Of a DNA stretch of 35,655 nt, positions 16,065 through 25,242 are shown piece after piece. Origin of the DNA: Oscillibacter sp. (GTDB lineage: Bacteria > Bacillota > Clostridia > Oscillospirales > Oscillospiraceae); assembly GCA_014799925.1 (NCBI GenBank), contig JAAVHC010000021.1, positions 1-35,655 on the forward strand. The letters are read 5' to 3'. The notes below the pieces were generated by a model. That model ran no database searches. It worked only from the letters and a program-made list of their open reading frames with translations, and was not told where the DNA came from. Each line of letters opens with the position of its first letter. Within the stretch, counting starts at the first letter, position 1. Both the position numbers and the translations under genes were made by a program.

Positions 16065-17429
16065 TTATCGGGCCGCGGCCGCCAGATTCCCTCCGGCTGT
16101 CCGGGGCTGTGTCAGCCGGCGGCAGCAGTAGAAATAAGCGGGCACCAGAAACAGATCCGCCAGCAGCCATGCCACCGGCGAGGCAATACAGGCCACCGTG
16201 AAGCCGAACACGGGGACCAGGAAGGCCAGCCCTGTCCGCGCGGCCATTTCCAGCACGCCGGCCAGCGTAGCCAGCGGGGAAAACCCCATGCCCTGGATCA
16301 GGAAGCGGAAGATGTTCACCAGGGCCAGCAGGAAGTAAAACGCCACCAGGATCAGCAGATACTGCCGGGCCAGCGGCAGCAGCTCCGCGCTGCCCATATC
16401 CAGAAACAGCATGATCAGCGGGTTCGAGAAGAGCAGCACCAGGAGCATGGCTCCCGCGGAATATACCGCTCCCAGCGTCACACAGGCCCGCACGCCCTGG
16501 TGCAGGCGCTCCCATTTGCCCGCGCCCACGTTCTGCCCGCCATAGGTGGCCATGGTGCAGCCCATGGCGTCAAAGGGGCAGCAGAGGAACATGGAGACCT
16601 TGCTGGCGGCGGTGACGGCGGTTACATAAACGGTGCCCAGTCCGTTCACGGCGGTCTGGATCATGACGCTGCCGATGGCCGTGATGGAGTATTGCAGTCC
16701 CATGGGCAGGCCCATAAGGCACAGCTCGCCCAGAAGGTTCCAATTCCAGAACCAGTCCTCCCGCTCCGTCTTCAGAACGGGATAGCCCCGCAGCAGCCGG
16801 ATCAGGCAGCCCGCGCCGGCCAGGAGCTGAGACAGCACGGTGGCCAGCGCCGCGCCGAACACATCCCACCCAAAAGACAGGATGAAGACCATGTCCAGCG
16901 CGATGTTCACCAGGGACGCCGCTACCTGCCAGATCACCGGCGTGCGGCTGTCTCCCAGGGACCGGAGAATGCCGGCGCAGAAGTTGTAAAGAAAGTAGGC
17001 CGGCAGGCCGATGAAGATGGTCCGGATATAGTCATAGGAGCGCTGGTAGATATCCGCCGGCGTATTCATGGCGGTCAGGATCCCGTCGCACAGCAGCGCC
17101 GTGGAAGCGGTCAGCGCCGCGCCGATGCCCAGGCAGAGCCACACGCCGCCGGTCACATACCGCCGCAGCGCCTGATAATCTCCCGCGCCGAACTGCTGGG
17201 CTACCGGAATGGCGAAGCCGCCGCAGACGCCGCAGCAGAATCCCACCACCAGGAAATTGATGGACCCGGTGGCTCCTACCGACGCCAGCGCCGCGCCGCC
17301 CAGGGTCTTTCCCACGATGGCCGTATCCACTACGCTGTACAGCTGCTGAAACAGATACCCGAACAGGACCGGAATCCCGAAGCTGAGAATCTGGGGCATG
17401 GGGCGGCCTTTTGTCAGATCTTTTGTCAT
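16065..17429 (-). CDS. MATE-family multidrug/metabolite efflux transporter
   Basis: This 454-residue membrane protein has about twelve hydrophobic segments in two homologous halves. The start of each MATE half is visible (LSFGIPVLFGYLFQQLYSVVDTAIVGK and LLGELCLMGLPMGLQYSI). SRTPVIWQVAASLVNIALDMVFI and AATVLSQLLAGAGCL are family landmarks. MATE proteins export cationic drugs or metabolites by H+ or Na+ antiport. ATG 17429 is chosen over the in-frame GTG at 17438 because GAGG sits eight bases before it. No linked regulator of its own is apparent. Substrate unknown. Confidence 0.92.
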   Translation of the reverse strand: MTKDLTKGRPMPQILSFGIPVLFGYLFQQLYSVVDTAIVGKTLGGAALASVGATGSINFLVVGFCCGVCGGFAIPVAQQFGAGDYQALRRYVTGGVWLCLGIGAALTASTALLCDGILTAMNTPADIYQRSYDYIRTIFIGLPAYFLYNFCAGILRSLGDSRTPVIWQVAASLVNIALDMVFILSFGWDVFGAALATVLSQLLAGAGCLIRLLRGYPVLKTEREDWFWNWNLLGELCLMGLPMGLQYSITAIGSVMIQTAVNGLGTVYVTAVTAASKVSMFLCCPFDAMGCTMATYGGQNVGAGKWERLHQGVRACVTLGAVYSAGAMLLVLLFSNPLIMLFLDMGSAELLPLARQYLLILVAFYFLLALVNIFRFLIQGMGFSPLATLAGVLEMAARTGLAFLVPVFGFTVACIASPVAWLLADLFLVPAYFYCCRRLTQPRTAGGNLAAAAR

Positions 17430-17507
17430 AGTGATCACCTCACTAACTCAAAATGCTGTTCGTTTTTCCTTTTCGTCCCGCGGCCTTTCCCCCGCGAGCT
17501 TGAAGTG

Positions 17508-17535
17508 ATTATAGTCGATTCCGCCAAAAAAGCAA
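17508..17535 (-). promoter_or_regulatory. Promoter of the MATE gene
   Basis: Minus-strand TTGCTT - 16 bp - TATAAT, about 80 bp before the ATG. The leader has a GC-rich stretch but no clear riboswitch. Confidence 0.5.
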
Positions 17536-17625
17536 GCGGCATTTTGTGCAATTTTCCAGAACGCGGTATGCGCAGCCTTGTGCAAAATGATTGTTAAGTT
17601 TAAAAATTTTTGGACGATTAACACA

Positions 17626-17657
17626 GTCACAGCAGGGCAAAAAGGCCCTGCCGTGAC
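17626..17657 (-). terminator. Terminator of the DUF3796/XRE operon
   Basis: The 13-nt arms GTCACAGCAGGGC and GCCCTGCCGTGAC pair with one mismatch around a 6-nt loop, just downstream of the XRE gene on the minus strand. Confidence 0.6.
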
Positions 17658-17681
17658 GTTTCTGAGACAATTCTGATATTT

Positions 17682-17882
17682 TTACTCGAATACAAAGATT
17701 TCCTCAATGGGCGCGCCCACCGCTCTGGAGATGTCCACCGCCAGCTTCAGGGACGGGTTATACTGGGCCTTCTCCAGACGCATGATGGTCTCCCTGCGAA
17801 CGCCTACGATGTCCGCCAGCTCGCCCTGGGTCAGGCCCTTCTGGACGCGGAAGATTTTCAGGTTGCAGGTAAAGCCGTCCAT
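17682..17882 (-). CDS. XRE-family helix-turn-helix regulator (short, Cro-like)
   Basis: This 66-residue protein is almost entirely an XRE helix-turn-helix domain: LKIFRVQKGLTQGELADIVGVRRETIMRLEKAQYNPSLKLAVDIS. It ends in the common GAPIEEIFVFE tail of the YgzD/YvaO-like class paired with membrane proteins. Its ATG directly follows the stop of the DUF3796 gene, with GGAGG in that gene's tail as ribosome binding site, so both are made from one mRNA. It probably represses its own operon through the GTGATA sites at 18574-18656. Confidence 0.9.
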   Translation of the reverse strand: MDGFTCNLKIFRVQKGLTQGELADIVGVRRETIMRLEKAQYNPSLKLAVDISRAVGAPIEEIFVFE

Positions 17883-18551
17883 CTACTTGTCCTCCGCGTC
17901 CAGCTCCAGCGCGTCATCGTGGTCGTAGCGGTAGAGCAGGTACTCCGAGAGGAACATGGTCAGCGCCACCGCCAGGGCGATCCCGATGATCAATACCGGG
18001 GCGATAAGCTCTGCTTGAAACCGTCCGGCCTGCCCCATGAGGATCAGCAGGAAAAAGATGATGACAAAGCCCGTTCGGTATGCCTTCAGCTCCGCCCTGA
18101 CAGCGTTTTCCCTGAAGCGCTCGTCCATCAGGGTGTTGGACATCTTTCCCTCAAAGAAGAATCCGAAAAAGCCAAAAAATGCGAAGAATACGAAGCCCGA
18201 TAAATCTCCCAGGGTCCCATAGCTCCAGAATCCGGCGAACCCCAGGAATCCCAGAAACCCTAAAAGGCCGAATTTCGGATTGAGCCGCCGGGTGCGTCCG
18301 GATTCCAGAATCTGCTTCTTTTGCGCCGTGATCCCCCGAACGAGCAGGACCAGCAGATACAGCACATACAGAAGATCCAGGGCGAGAGACGCGATCATAG
18401 GAATATCCGTTGTCTGAAACGCATAGGAATCCATAGGGTAGACAAGCCTGCCGCCGTTGTACGTCAGATCGTACCATGCGGCCGCGCTTGTCAGGACCGC
18501 GCAGCCGGTCAGCGGCGCAAGCCGGCGTGCAATGTTTTTCTTTGCCTTCAT
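17883..18551 (-). CDS. DUF3796 membrane protein
   Basis: 222 residues with an N-terminal membrane segment (LTGCAVLTSAAAWYDL), a second (IPMIASLALDLLYVLYLLVLLVRG), then the DUF3796 core NPKFGLLGFLGFLGFAGF and FFAFFGFFGFFFEGKMSNTLMDERF. Two further C-terminal helices follow (FVIIFFLLILMG and ELIAPVLIIGIALAVALTMF). DUF3796 proteins are short Firmicutes membrane proteins nearly always encoded with a small XRE regulator. Their role is unknown; signalling or stress links are speculative. A GGAGG site lies ten bases upstream of the ATG. Confidence 0.85.
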   Translation of the reverse strand: MKAKKNIARRLAPLTGCAVLTSAAAWYDLTYNGGRLVYPMDSYAFQTTDIPMIASLALDLLYVLYLLVLLVRGITAQKKQILESGRTRRLNPKFGLLGFLGFLGFAGFWSYGTLGDLSGFVFFAFFGFFGFFFEGKMSNTLMDERFRENAVRAELKAYRTGFVIIFFLLILMGQAGRFQAELIAPVLIIGIALAVALTMFLSEYLLYRYDHDDALELDAEDK

Positions 18552-18573
18552 GGCTGGTTCCTCCTGTTGAGAA

Positions 18574-18656
18574 GTGATATATTTATCTCTTGATAAGACA
18601 AATATATCACATCACACCCAAACTGTCAAGGGCATATGTGATAAATTTGTCTCTTT
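18574..18656. promoter_or_regulatory. Operator region with three GTGATA-type sites
   Basis: 11-bp inverted arms GTGATATATTT (18574-18584) and AAATATATCAC (18600-18610) flank a 15-bp spacer. A third related site, GTGATAAATTTGTCTC, starts at 18638. Each continues into (A/G)TCT(C/T). They overlap the -10 and start of the DUF3796 promoter and a position upstream of its -35, suiting autorepression by the XRE protein. Confidence 0.65.
18601..18629 (-). promoter_or_regulatory. Promoter of the DUF3796/XRE operon
   Basis: Minus-strand TTGACA - 17 bp - TATATT, overlapping the inverted operator. Confidence 0.75.
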
Positions 18657-18771
18657 TTTGCGGCGCGCCCCTGGCGGATGGTCCGGCGGCGCATTTCGAC
18701 AGCATTTGACAGCCGGAAAATATTTTTCGTCAGAGCGGGGTGAAATTTGCGGAAAACCGGCATTTCCTCCC

Positions 18772-18800
18772 TTGACGGAACGCCTGCCAATGTGTATCAT
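18772..18800 (+). promoter_or_regulatory. Promoter of ftsEX
   Basis: TTGACG - 17 bp - TATCAT, about 86 bp before the ftsE ATG. Confidence 0.6.
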
Positions 18801-18885
18801 ATATAGATGTAGGATTTTATCCTTTTCTGTAAAAAGAAAAAGAATACGCGAATCGGCCATCCGGCCGGGAAGGATATACGTTAGA

Positions 18886-19568
<683 letters not shown>

Positions 19569-19572
<4 letters not shown>

Positions 19573-20465
19573 ACAAATACAATTTCTTCTACTTTATCAA
19601 AGAGGGCGCGTTCAACATGTTCAGCCACGGCTTCATGTCCTTCGCCGCCGTGGGCATCACAGTGGCCTGCCTGCTGATTATGGGAACCTTCACGCTGGTG
19701 GCGGTGAACGCCAACGCCATGCTGGCGGATATGGAGTCTCAGAACCAGATGCTGGCCTTTGTGGACGACAAGACCTGGACCGAGGAGCAGGCCCAGGCGC
19801 TGGAGAAGGACCTGCTGGCAGTGGAGAACGTAGCCAGGGTGACCTTTATTTCCAACGAGGAGGCGGCCAGGGATTTCCGGGCGCGCTATGAGGACGAGGC
19901 GCTGTTCCAGGGACTGCCGGACGACAACTTCCGCCACCGCTTTGCCGTTGACCTGGAGGACATCGGCTATATGCGGCAGACCAAGGAGGCGCTGGAGGCC
20001 GTGCCGGGAATCGGCAAGGGCAACGTCAACGCCTATGAGGACGAGGCGGCGGGCTTTATTACCATCCGCAACGTGGCGGGCATTGTGTGCGTGGTGCTCA
20101 TCGCGGTGCTGTTCGTGGTGTCGGTATTCATCATCGCCAACACCATCAAGCTGACCACCTTCGACCGCCGGGACGAGATCGCCATCATGAAGATGGTGGG
20201 CGCCACCAATGGCTTTATCCGCTGGCCTTTTGTGTACGAGGGCTTCCTGCTGGGTCTGTTCTCGGCAGTAATCGGCTTTTTTCTCCAGTGGGGCCTCTAT
20301 GAGGCCGTGGCGCGGTCCGTCGCCACCAACGATACGATCAATCTGATTACCGTGGTCCCCTTCGAGAGTATGTGGACCTATGTTGCGGGCGTTTTTGCCG
20401 GGGCCGGAATGCTCATCGGCGTGGGCGGGAGCCTGAGCGCGATTCGGAAGTTCCTGCAAGTGTAA
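19569..20465 (+). CDS. ftsX: Cell division protein FtsX (permease-like)
   Basis: 298 residues starting at GTG 19569, with GGGAGG nine bases before. One membrane helix near residues 22-45 (FAAVGITVACLLIMGTFTLV) is followed by an extracellular domain that in the family binds hydrolase activators. Three C-terminal helices follow (IVCVVLIAVLFVVSVFIIAN, LLGLFSAVIGFFLQWGLY, VAGVFAGAGMLIGVGGSL). The motif TFDRRDEIAIMKMVGATNGFIRWPF between helices 2 and 3 is the conserved FtsX/MacB-like cytoplasmic loop that contacts FtsE. Gene order ftsE-ftsX with coupling is standard. Confidence 0.95.
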
Positions 20466-20486
20466 CGCGATCAGGAGGATATTTCC

Positions 20487-20957
20487 ATGGAAGAAATCTC
20501 TCTTTGCGTGATGACCCGGGAGCTTTGCCACGAGCTGTTCAAGCTCTGGGAAAACGATCCGGACATCTACGCGGACATGGAGCGCTATACGGCGTACCAC
20601 TATGACAAAGACGCAGTGGACAGGTACTTTGACACCAAGCAGAACCCGTCCCGCGTCCTCCTTGCAATCATGAAAGGCGGTTCGCCTGTTGGAGAGATCC
20701 AGCTGAAACAGATCGACCGGGAAAACAAGACCTGTGTGCTGAGTATCCATATGCAGAATGACGCCGTGAAGGGACATGGGTACGGCACTCGTGCGGAGCA
20801 ACTGGCGGTTCAGTACGCCTTTGACGTTCTGGGGATGGCTGCGGTGAACGCCGATACAATCGTCAAGAACACGCGCAGCCAGCATGTGCTGGAAAAGGTC
20901 GGCTTCCAATTTATCAAAGAAGAAAACGGCTTTAAATATTATCGTTATGAACGATAG
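20487..20957 (+). CDS. GNAT-family N-acetyltransferase
   Basis: This 156-residue protein resembles RimJ/RimL-type acetyltransferases: LFKLWENDPDIYADM near the N-terminus, GSPVGEIQLKQID in the central strands and HGYGTRAEQLAVQYAF in the acetyl-CoA loop (motif A, here HGYGT). The end is NTRSQHVLEKVGFQFIKEENG. An AGGAGGAT site precedes the ATG. It lies 21 bp after ftsX and probably shares the transcript. Acceptor substrate (amino acid, protein N-terminus or antibiotic) is unknown. Confidence 0.88.
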   Translation: MEEISLCVMTRELCHELFKLWENDPDIYADMERYTAYHYDKDAVDRYFDTKQNPSRVLLAIMKGGSPVGEIQLKQIDRENKTCVLSIHMQNDAVKGHGYGTRAEQLAVQYAFDVLGMAAVNADTIVKNTRSQHVLEKVGFQFIKEENGFKYYRYER

Positions 20958-20961
20958 ACGC

Positions 20962-20997
20962 AAAAACCCGCTCAGGCTTACGCCTGAGCGGGTTTTT
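20962..20997. terminator. Bidirectional terminator between convergent genes
   Basis: AAAAACCCGCTCAGGC / GCCTGAGCGGGTTTTT is a perfect 16-bp inverted repeat around a 4-nt loop, with an A-run and T-run at the ends. It serves both the acetyltransferase and the carbamate kinase transcripts. Confidence 0.92.
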
Positions 20998-21008
20998 CCC
21001 ATCTGGTT

Positions 21009-21950
21009 TTACTTTCTGATGACCGTACCGGTTTTTCCGGCGATGCCGTCTCTGGCTTTCTCCAGCAGGGTGATGAGGGACTCCCGGCCGGGCTTGGACT
21101 CGGCGAATTTCACCGCCGCTTCTACCTTGGGCAGCATGGAGCCGGGGGCGAACTGTCCCTCAGCGGCGTAAGCGCGGGCCTCCTCCGGCGTCATGGAATC
21201 CAGCCACCGCTCATTCTCCTTGCGGAAGTTGACGGCTACCTTCTCCACGGCGGTGAGGATAATCAGCATATCCGCGTCCAGCTGCTCGGCCAGCAGCTCG
21301 GAGGCGAAATCCTTGTCGATGACCGCCGCCGCGCCCTTGAGGTGGTTCTTCTCCGTGCGGTAAACGGGGATCCCGCCGCCGCCGCAGCAGATGACCAGAT
21401 GGCCGTCCTCGGAGAGGGCCCGGATGGCGCCGGCCTCGATGATGTGCTTGGGCCTGGGGGACGCCACGTACCGCCGCCAGCCCCGGCCCGCGTCCTCCTT
21501 GACGGGGTTGCCGGTGGAGGCGTGGTAGGCGCGGGCCTCCGCCTCGGTCATGAACTTGCCGATGGGCTTGGTGGGGTCGTCAAAGGCGGGGTCCGCCGGG
21601 TCCACCTCCACCTGGGTCACGATGGAGCACACGGGCATATTGGTGATGCCCCGGTCCAGCAGCTCTTCCCGGAAGGCGTTTTGCAGGTCGTAGCCGATGT
21701 ACGCCTGACTCATGGCCCCGCACACAGACAGGGGCGTATAGCCCTGGGCGGGGTCCTCTTTCTGGAGGGCGGACATGGCGTTGTTGATGATACCCACCTG
21801 GGGGCCGTTGCCGTGGGCGACTACGACCTGGTTGCCGTCCTCGATCAGGTCCACGATGGCGCGGGCGGTGATTTTGACCGCCACCGCCTGCTCGGGGAGG
21901 GTGCTGCCCAGAGCGTTGCCGCCCAGGGCGATGACAATGCGTTTATTCAT
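21009..21950 (-). CDS. arcC: Carbamate kinase
   Basis: This 313-residue amino acid kinase fold protein has MNKRIVIALGGNALG at the N-terminus, VVVAHGNGPQVG, GRGWRRYVASPRPKHI, HLVICCGGGGIPV and AAAVIDKDFASELLA, all carbamate kinase landmarks. It makes ATP and carbamate from carbamoyl phosphate and ADP, and carbamate breaks down to NH3 and CO2. It is the last gene after ygeW, whose product would supply carbamoyl phosphate. No arginine deiminase or ornithine carbamoyltransferase is present, so its role here is energy recovery from ureido groups. GAGGA precedes the ATG. Confidence 0.95.
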   Translation of the reverse strand: MNKRIVIALGGNALGSTLPEQAVAVKITARAIVDLIEDGNQVVVAHGNGPQVGIINNAMSALQKEDPAQGYTPLSVCGAMSQAYIGYDLQNAFREELLDRGITNMPVCSIVTQVEVDPADPAFDDPTKPIGKFMTEAEARAYHASTGNPVKEDAGRGWRRYVASPRPKHIIEAGAIRALSEDGHLVICCGGGGIPVYRTEKNHLKGAAAVIDKDFASELLAEQLDADMLIILTAVEKVAVNFRKENERWLDSMTPEEARAYAAEGQFAPGSMLPKVEAAVKFAESKPGRESLITLLEKARDGIAGKTGTVIRK

Positions 21951-22009
21951 GGTTTTTCAATCCTCAATCTTCTCTCTCAAAAAAGCCGCGTCAGCGTCTT
22001 TTTTGATTT

Positions 22010-23203
22010 TTAGAATTCCTTCCGCTTCTCCCCGCGCTTCTCCAGGTCGCGGAGGGCGGCCACGGGATCCTTGACCTTGCTCAGGAAGATCATGGCGGCG
22101 ATGATATAGGGCTTGAAGGAGGCCTCCTTATACAGGGGCTCGATATAGCGGTCGAACACGCTGTTGTCCACTTCGCCTTCCTTGCAGCTCAGACCGGTGA
22201 TGTCGGCGGGCAGGCAGTGCATGTAGAGGGCCTTGCCGTCCCTGGTCAGCTTCATCATGTCCTCGGTGCAGGACCAGTCCTTGTGCTCGGCGTTCTGGGC
22301 CAGCAGCTCCTTTTCCAGCGCGTCGATGCCGGCCTTGTCGCCCTCGCGGTACAGCTGGGTGCGCTTCTCCATGGCCTTGAAGGGGGCCCAGGACTTGGGG
22401 TACACGATGTCGGCGTCCTGGAAAGCCTCCGCCATGGAGTTGACCTTGGTGAAGGAACCGCCGCTCTCCGCGGCGTTCTTCCTGGCGATCTCCTCCACCT
22501 CGGGCATGACCTCGTAGCCCTCGGGGTGAGCCAGGACCACGTCCATGCCGAAGCGGGTGAACAGGCCGATGACGCCCTGGGGCACGCTCAGGGGCTTGCC
22601 GTAGCTGGGGGAGTAGGCCCAGGTCATAGCGACCTTCTTGCCCTTCAGATTCTCCACGCCGCCCATCTCATGGATGACGTGCAGCAGGTCGGCCATAGCC
22701 TGGGTGGGGTGGTCCACGTCGCACTGGAGGTTCACCAGCGTGGGGCGCTGCTCCAGGATGCCCTTCTCATAGCCCTCGTCCAGAGCGTCCATAAAGGTCT
22801 TCTGGTACTTGTGGCCCTCTTCGATGAACATGTCGTCCCGGATGCCGATGACGTCGGCCATGAAGGAAACCATGTTGGCGGTCTCACGGACGGTTTCGCC
22901 GTGGGCGATCTGGCTGGTCTTCTCGTCCAGGTCCTTGATGTCCAGGCCCAGCAGGTTGCAGGCGGAGGCAAAAGAGAACCGGGTGCGGGTGGAGTTGTCG
23001 CGGAAGATGGAGATGCCCAGGCCGGAGTCAAAGATCTTGGTGGAGATGTTGCGCTCCCGCAGGTCCCGGAGGGCGTCGGCTACGGTGAAGATGGCGTCCA
23101 GCTCGTCGTCGGTCTTGTCCCAGGTCCAGTAGAAGTCGTTCTTGTACATGTTGTTGATGTGCAGTTTTTCCAGATGCTGGGCCAGGTTTTCGGTCTTACT
23201 CAT
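22010..23203 (-). CDS. ygeW: YgeW-family knotted carbamoyltransferase
   Basis: This 397-residue transcarbamylase has a carbamoyl phosphate loop FRDNSTRTRFSFASACNLLG (near residue 68), then QIAHGETVRETANM, QCDVDHPTQAMADL and HCLPADITGLSCKEGEV. The long insertion AMTWAYSPSYGKPLSVPQG and YPKSWAPFKAMEKRT identify YgeW rather than ornithine or aspartate transcarbamylase. E. coli YgeW has no activity with those usual acceptors. In ygeX-ygeY clusters it is thought to act phosphorolytically on a ureido substrate, yielding carbamoyl phosphate for ArcC. AAGGAG lies upstream. It is separated from ygeY by 570 bp of repeats, yet points the same way. Confidence 0.93.
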   Translation of the reverse strand: MSKTENLAQHLEKLHINNMYKNDFYWTWDKTDDELDAIFTVADALRDLRERNISTKIFDSGLGISIFRDNSTRTRFSFASACNLLGLDIKDLDEKTSQIAHGETVRETANMVSFMADVIGIRDDMFIEEGHKYQKTFMDALDEGYEKGILEQRPTLVNLQCDVDHPTQAMADLLHVIHEMGGVENLKGKKVAMTWAYSPSYGKPLSVPQGVIGLFTRFGMDVVLAHPEGYEVMPEVEEIARKNAAESGGSFTKVNSMAEAFQDADIVYPKSWAPFKAMEKRTQLYREGDKAGIDALEKELLAQNAEHKDWSCTEDMMKLTRDGKALYMHCLPADITGLSCKEGEVDNSVFDRYIEPLYKEASFKPYIIAAMIFLSKVKDPVAALRDLEKRGEKRKEF

Positions 23204-23295
23204 GGTTTTGTTCTCCTTATCATTTGGTCTGTGCGCCCTGCGGGCGCAGGCTCATTGTGCTATTTGCTGCTCCGGGCTCCCGCGCCCGGACGGCG
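23204..23295. other. Noncoding spacer with two GC-rich hairpins
   Basis: TGCGCCC-TGC-GGGCGCA (23232-23248) and CCGGGC-TCCCGC-GCCCGG (23275-23292) lie upstream of ygeW on its leader side. No confident promoter for ygeW is visible here. Confidence 0.5.
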
Positions 23296-23447
23296 GCCTG
23301 CTTTTTGTGCGAACAAAAAGTAGGCAAAAAGTCGCTGGGGGAGATTCCCCCAGCCCCCCTTTTTACTACGGGGGTGTTTTTTTCGCTCCTCCTGTAGTCC
23401 GTCCGGTCTAAACCGTGCTGCGTCCCGTGTATCGGGCGAAGCGTCTG
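23296..23447 (+). repeat. Intergenic hairpin module, copy 1
   Basis: In order: a 13-bp hairpin with one wobble pair (GCCTG CTTTTTGT, loop GCGA, 23296-23325); CAAAAAG; hairpin GCTGGGGGA-GAT-TCCCCCAGC (23334-23354); core ACTACGGGGGTGTTTTTTTCG (from 23365); CCTGTAGTCCG.CCGG.CTAAACCG; and a tail with CCCGTGTATCGGGCGAAGCG (to 23447). The core and tail match copy 4 closely, while the inner hairpin is different. Confidence 0.85.
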
Positions 23448-23619
23448 CCCAACGATGTTGCCGGCAGCCCCTACCGTCTCGCTTTGGGACCTCCCGGCGA
23501 TGGCCGGGAAGTCAGATCAGAAGCGGCTGAGCTTCCTCTGGCCATCGTTAGAATCCGTGGATAGACGCAGAAGTCCGGCGCACCAACGAAAGCATTGGGG
23601 TAGAATCAAACCCGCCATC

Positions 23620-23720
23620 GTCGGAGGGCCAACAAATACCCCCGTAATTCAGGGGATACGCAAGGGGGAACGCCCCCTTGCGCGTGCTTTTGGTTACTTT
23701 TCCCACGAGGGAAAAGTAAC
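23620..23720 (-). repeat. Intergenic hairpin module, copy 2 (inverted)
   Basis: Read on the minus strand: perfect 12-bp hairpin GTTACTTTTCCC, loop TCGT (23720-23693); CAAAAGCACG; hairpin CGCAAGGGGG-CGTT-CCCCCTTGCG (23682-23659); core TTACGGGGGTATTTGTT (23648-23632). It faces copy 1, enclosing about 170 bp without a credible gene. Confidence 0.8.
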
Positions 23721-23774
23721 GCCCCGTCGCCGACGAGGCGACACCCCGTCCCCGCCCCGGCAGGGGCGGAATCA

Positions 23775-25184
23775 TCACTGAATCTCGTTATCCGTCAGAC
23801 TCTGCCGGAACTGGGTCACGTCGGCGGACTTGTTCTCCTCCTTGTACAGGCCGGGCACGGCGGCGTACAGGGCGGCGCAGGTCACCAGATCCTGCTTCCA
23901 GGTGATCTCGTTGGGGGCGTGGGCCTGACTCTCCGCGCCGGGGCCGAAGCCCACGCAGGGGATGCCGTACCGGCCCTGGATGGACACGCCGTTGGTGGAG
24001 AAGGTCCACTTGTCGGTCAGGGGACGTTCCCGCAGGTGCATGGCGTCCAGCTTGGGGTCCGCGTCGGCGTGGCCGATGCGCTTCTCGCCCCATAGGCCGT
24101 GGTGTGCGTCAATCAGGGCCTGCACGTGAGCGGCGGTCTCCTTGTTGATCCAGGTGGGGAAGAAGCACTCGGTCTCGTACACGGTGCCGGTCCAGGCGGG
24201 ACGGTCGTACATGTACATGCTGACCTTCACGTCCTCGCCGTACTTCTTCACGGCGGGCAGGTCCTCGATCTCCTTCAGGCAGCTGTCCCAGGTCTCGCCG
24301 GCGGTCATGCGGCGGTCGATGGAGATGGCGCAGCTGTCCGCCACGGCGCAGCGGCTGGGGGAGGTGTAGAAAATCTGGCTGACAGTGCAGGTGCCCCGAC
24401 CCAGGAAACGGGCGTCCTCCCAATGCTCGGGATTGTACTTGGGATTGAGACGCTTGACCAGGCCCTTGATCTCGGTCTCGTCGGAGTCGTCGTTCTCGTT
24501 CAGCGCCCGGACGTCCTGGAGGATGTCCGCCATCTTGTAGATGGCGTTGTCGCCGCGCTCAGGAGCGGAGCCGTGGCAGGAAACGCCCTTCACGTCCACC
24601 CGGATCTCCATGCGGCCCCGGTGGCCGCGATAGATGCCGCCGTCGGTGGGCTCGGTGGAGATGACGAACTCGATCCGCTTCCGGGCCTCCTCCTTGCTGG
24701 GGAAGTACTTGTTGACGATGTACTGCCAGCACATACCGTCGCAGTCCTCCTCCTGGACGGAGCCTACCACCATGATCTTATAGCCCGCGGGGATCAGGTT
24801 CAGGTCCTTCATGATCTTCGCGCCGTACACGGCGGAGGCCATGCCGCCCTCCTGGTCGGAGCCGCCCCGGCCGTAGATGATGTCATCGGTCTCATAGCCC
24901 TGATAGGGATCGTGCTCCCAGTTGTTGATGTTGCCGATGCCCACGGTGTCGATGTGGGAGTCGATGGCGATGATCTTCTCGCCGTCGCCCATCCAGCCGA
25001 TGACGTTGCCCAGGCCGTCGATCTCCACCTTGTCGTAGCCCAGCTTCTCCATCTCGGCCTTGATGCACATGACCACTTCCTTCTCCTCGCAGCTTTCGCT
25101 GGGATGGGAAATCATGGCCCGCAGGAAATTGCTCATGTCCGCCTGATAGCCCTGAGCCGCCTTTTTGATCGCTTCAAAGTCCAT
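23775..25184 (-). CDS. ygeY: YgeY-family M20 metallohydrolase
   Basis: This 469-residue peptidase M20/ArgE-DapE-type enzyme has zinc ligands at [12 protein letters not shown] (His), [14 protein letters not shown] (bridging Asp), [11 protein letters not shown] (catalytic Glu pair), [10 protein letters not shown] and the C-terminal His in QAHAPNEI. The [24 protein letters not shown] dimerisation-domain stretch is typical of the YgeY clade, noted for its association with selenium-dependent purine hydroxylase clusters. In urate-degradation clusters it is proposed to hydrolyse a ureido-amino acid. GGAGG precedes the ATG. It is transcribed divergently from the YheO-type regulator, with ygeW and arcC downstream on the same strand. 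Confidence 0.93.
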   Translation of the reverse strand: MDFEAIKKAAQGYQADMSNFLRAMISHPSESCEEKEVVMCIKAEMEKLGYDKVEIDGLGNVIGWMGDGEKIIAIDSHIDTVGIGNINNWEHDPYQGYETDDIIYGRGGSDQEGGMASAVYGAKIMKDLNLIPAGYKIMVVGSVQEEDCDGMCWQYIVNKYFPSKEEARKRIEFVISTEPTDGGIYRGHRGRMEIRVDVKGVSCHGSAPERGDNAIYKMADILQDVRALNENDDSDETEIKGLVKRLNPKYNPEHWEDARFLGRGTCTVSQIFYTSPSRCAVADSCAISIDRRMTAGETWDSCLKEIEDLPAVKKYGEDVKVSMYMYDRPAWTGTVYETECFFPTWINKETAAHVQALIDAHHGLWGEKRIGHADADPKLDAMHLRERPLTDKWTFSTNGVSIQGRYGIPCVGFGPGAESQAHAPNEITWKQDLVTCAALYAAVPGLYKEENKSADVTQFRQSLTDNEIQ

Positions 25185-25242
25185 TTTCCAAAACCTCCAT
25201 CAATTTTATAAATGTCCGGTGGGTATTTTTCCCTCTGCTCCT

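Noticed and set aside
16050-17597. 515-codon plus-strand open frame
   Set aside because: Shadow of the MATE gene, whose family motifs are clear on the other strand.
17439-17625. Riboswitch before the MATE gene
   Set aside because: GC-rich leader and TGTGCAAAAT-like repeats were considered, but no known fold such as guanidine or purine could be supported.
18574-18885. N-terminal extension of FtsE
   Set aside because: No FtsE homology, covers operators and the ftsE promoter; ATG 18886 fits the family.
23296-23720. CRISPR-like array
   Set aside because: Only two inverted module copies; no regular direct repeats or spacers and no cas genes.
23455-23781. 108-codon plus-strand ORF between the modules
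   Set aside because: Runs through inverted repeats, lacks a ribosome binding site and overlaps ygeY on the opposite strand.
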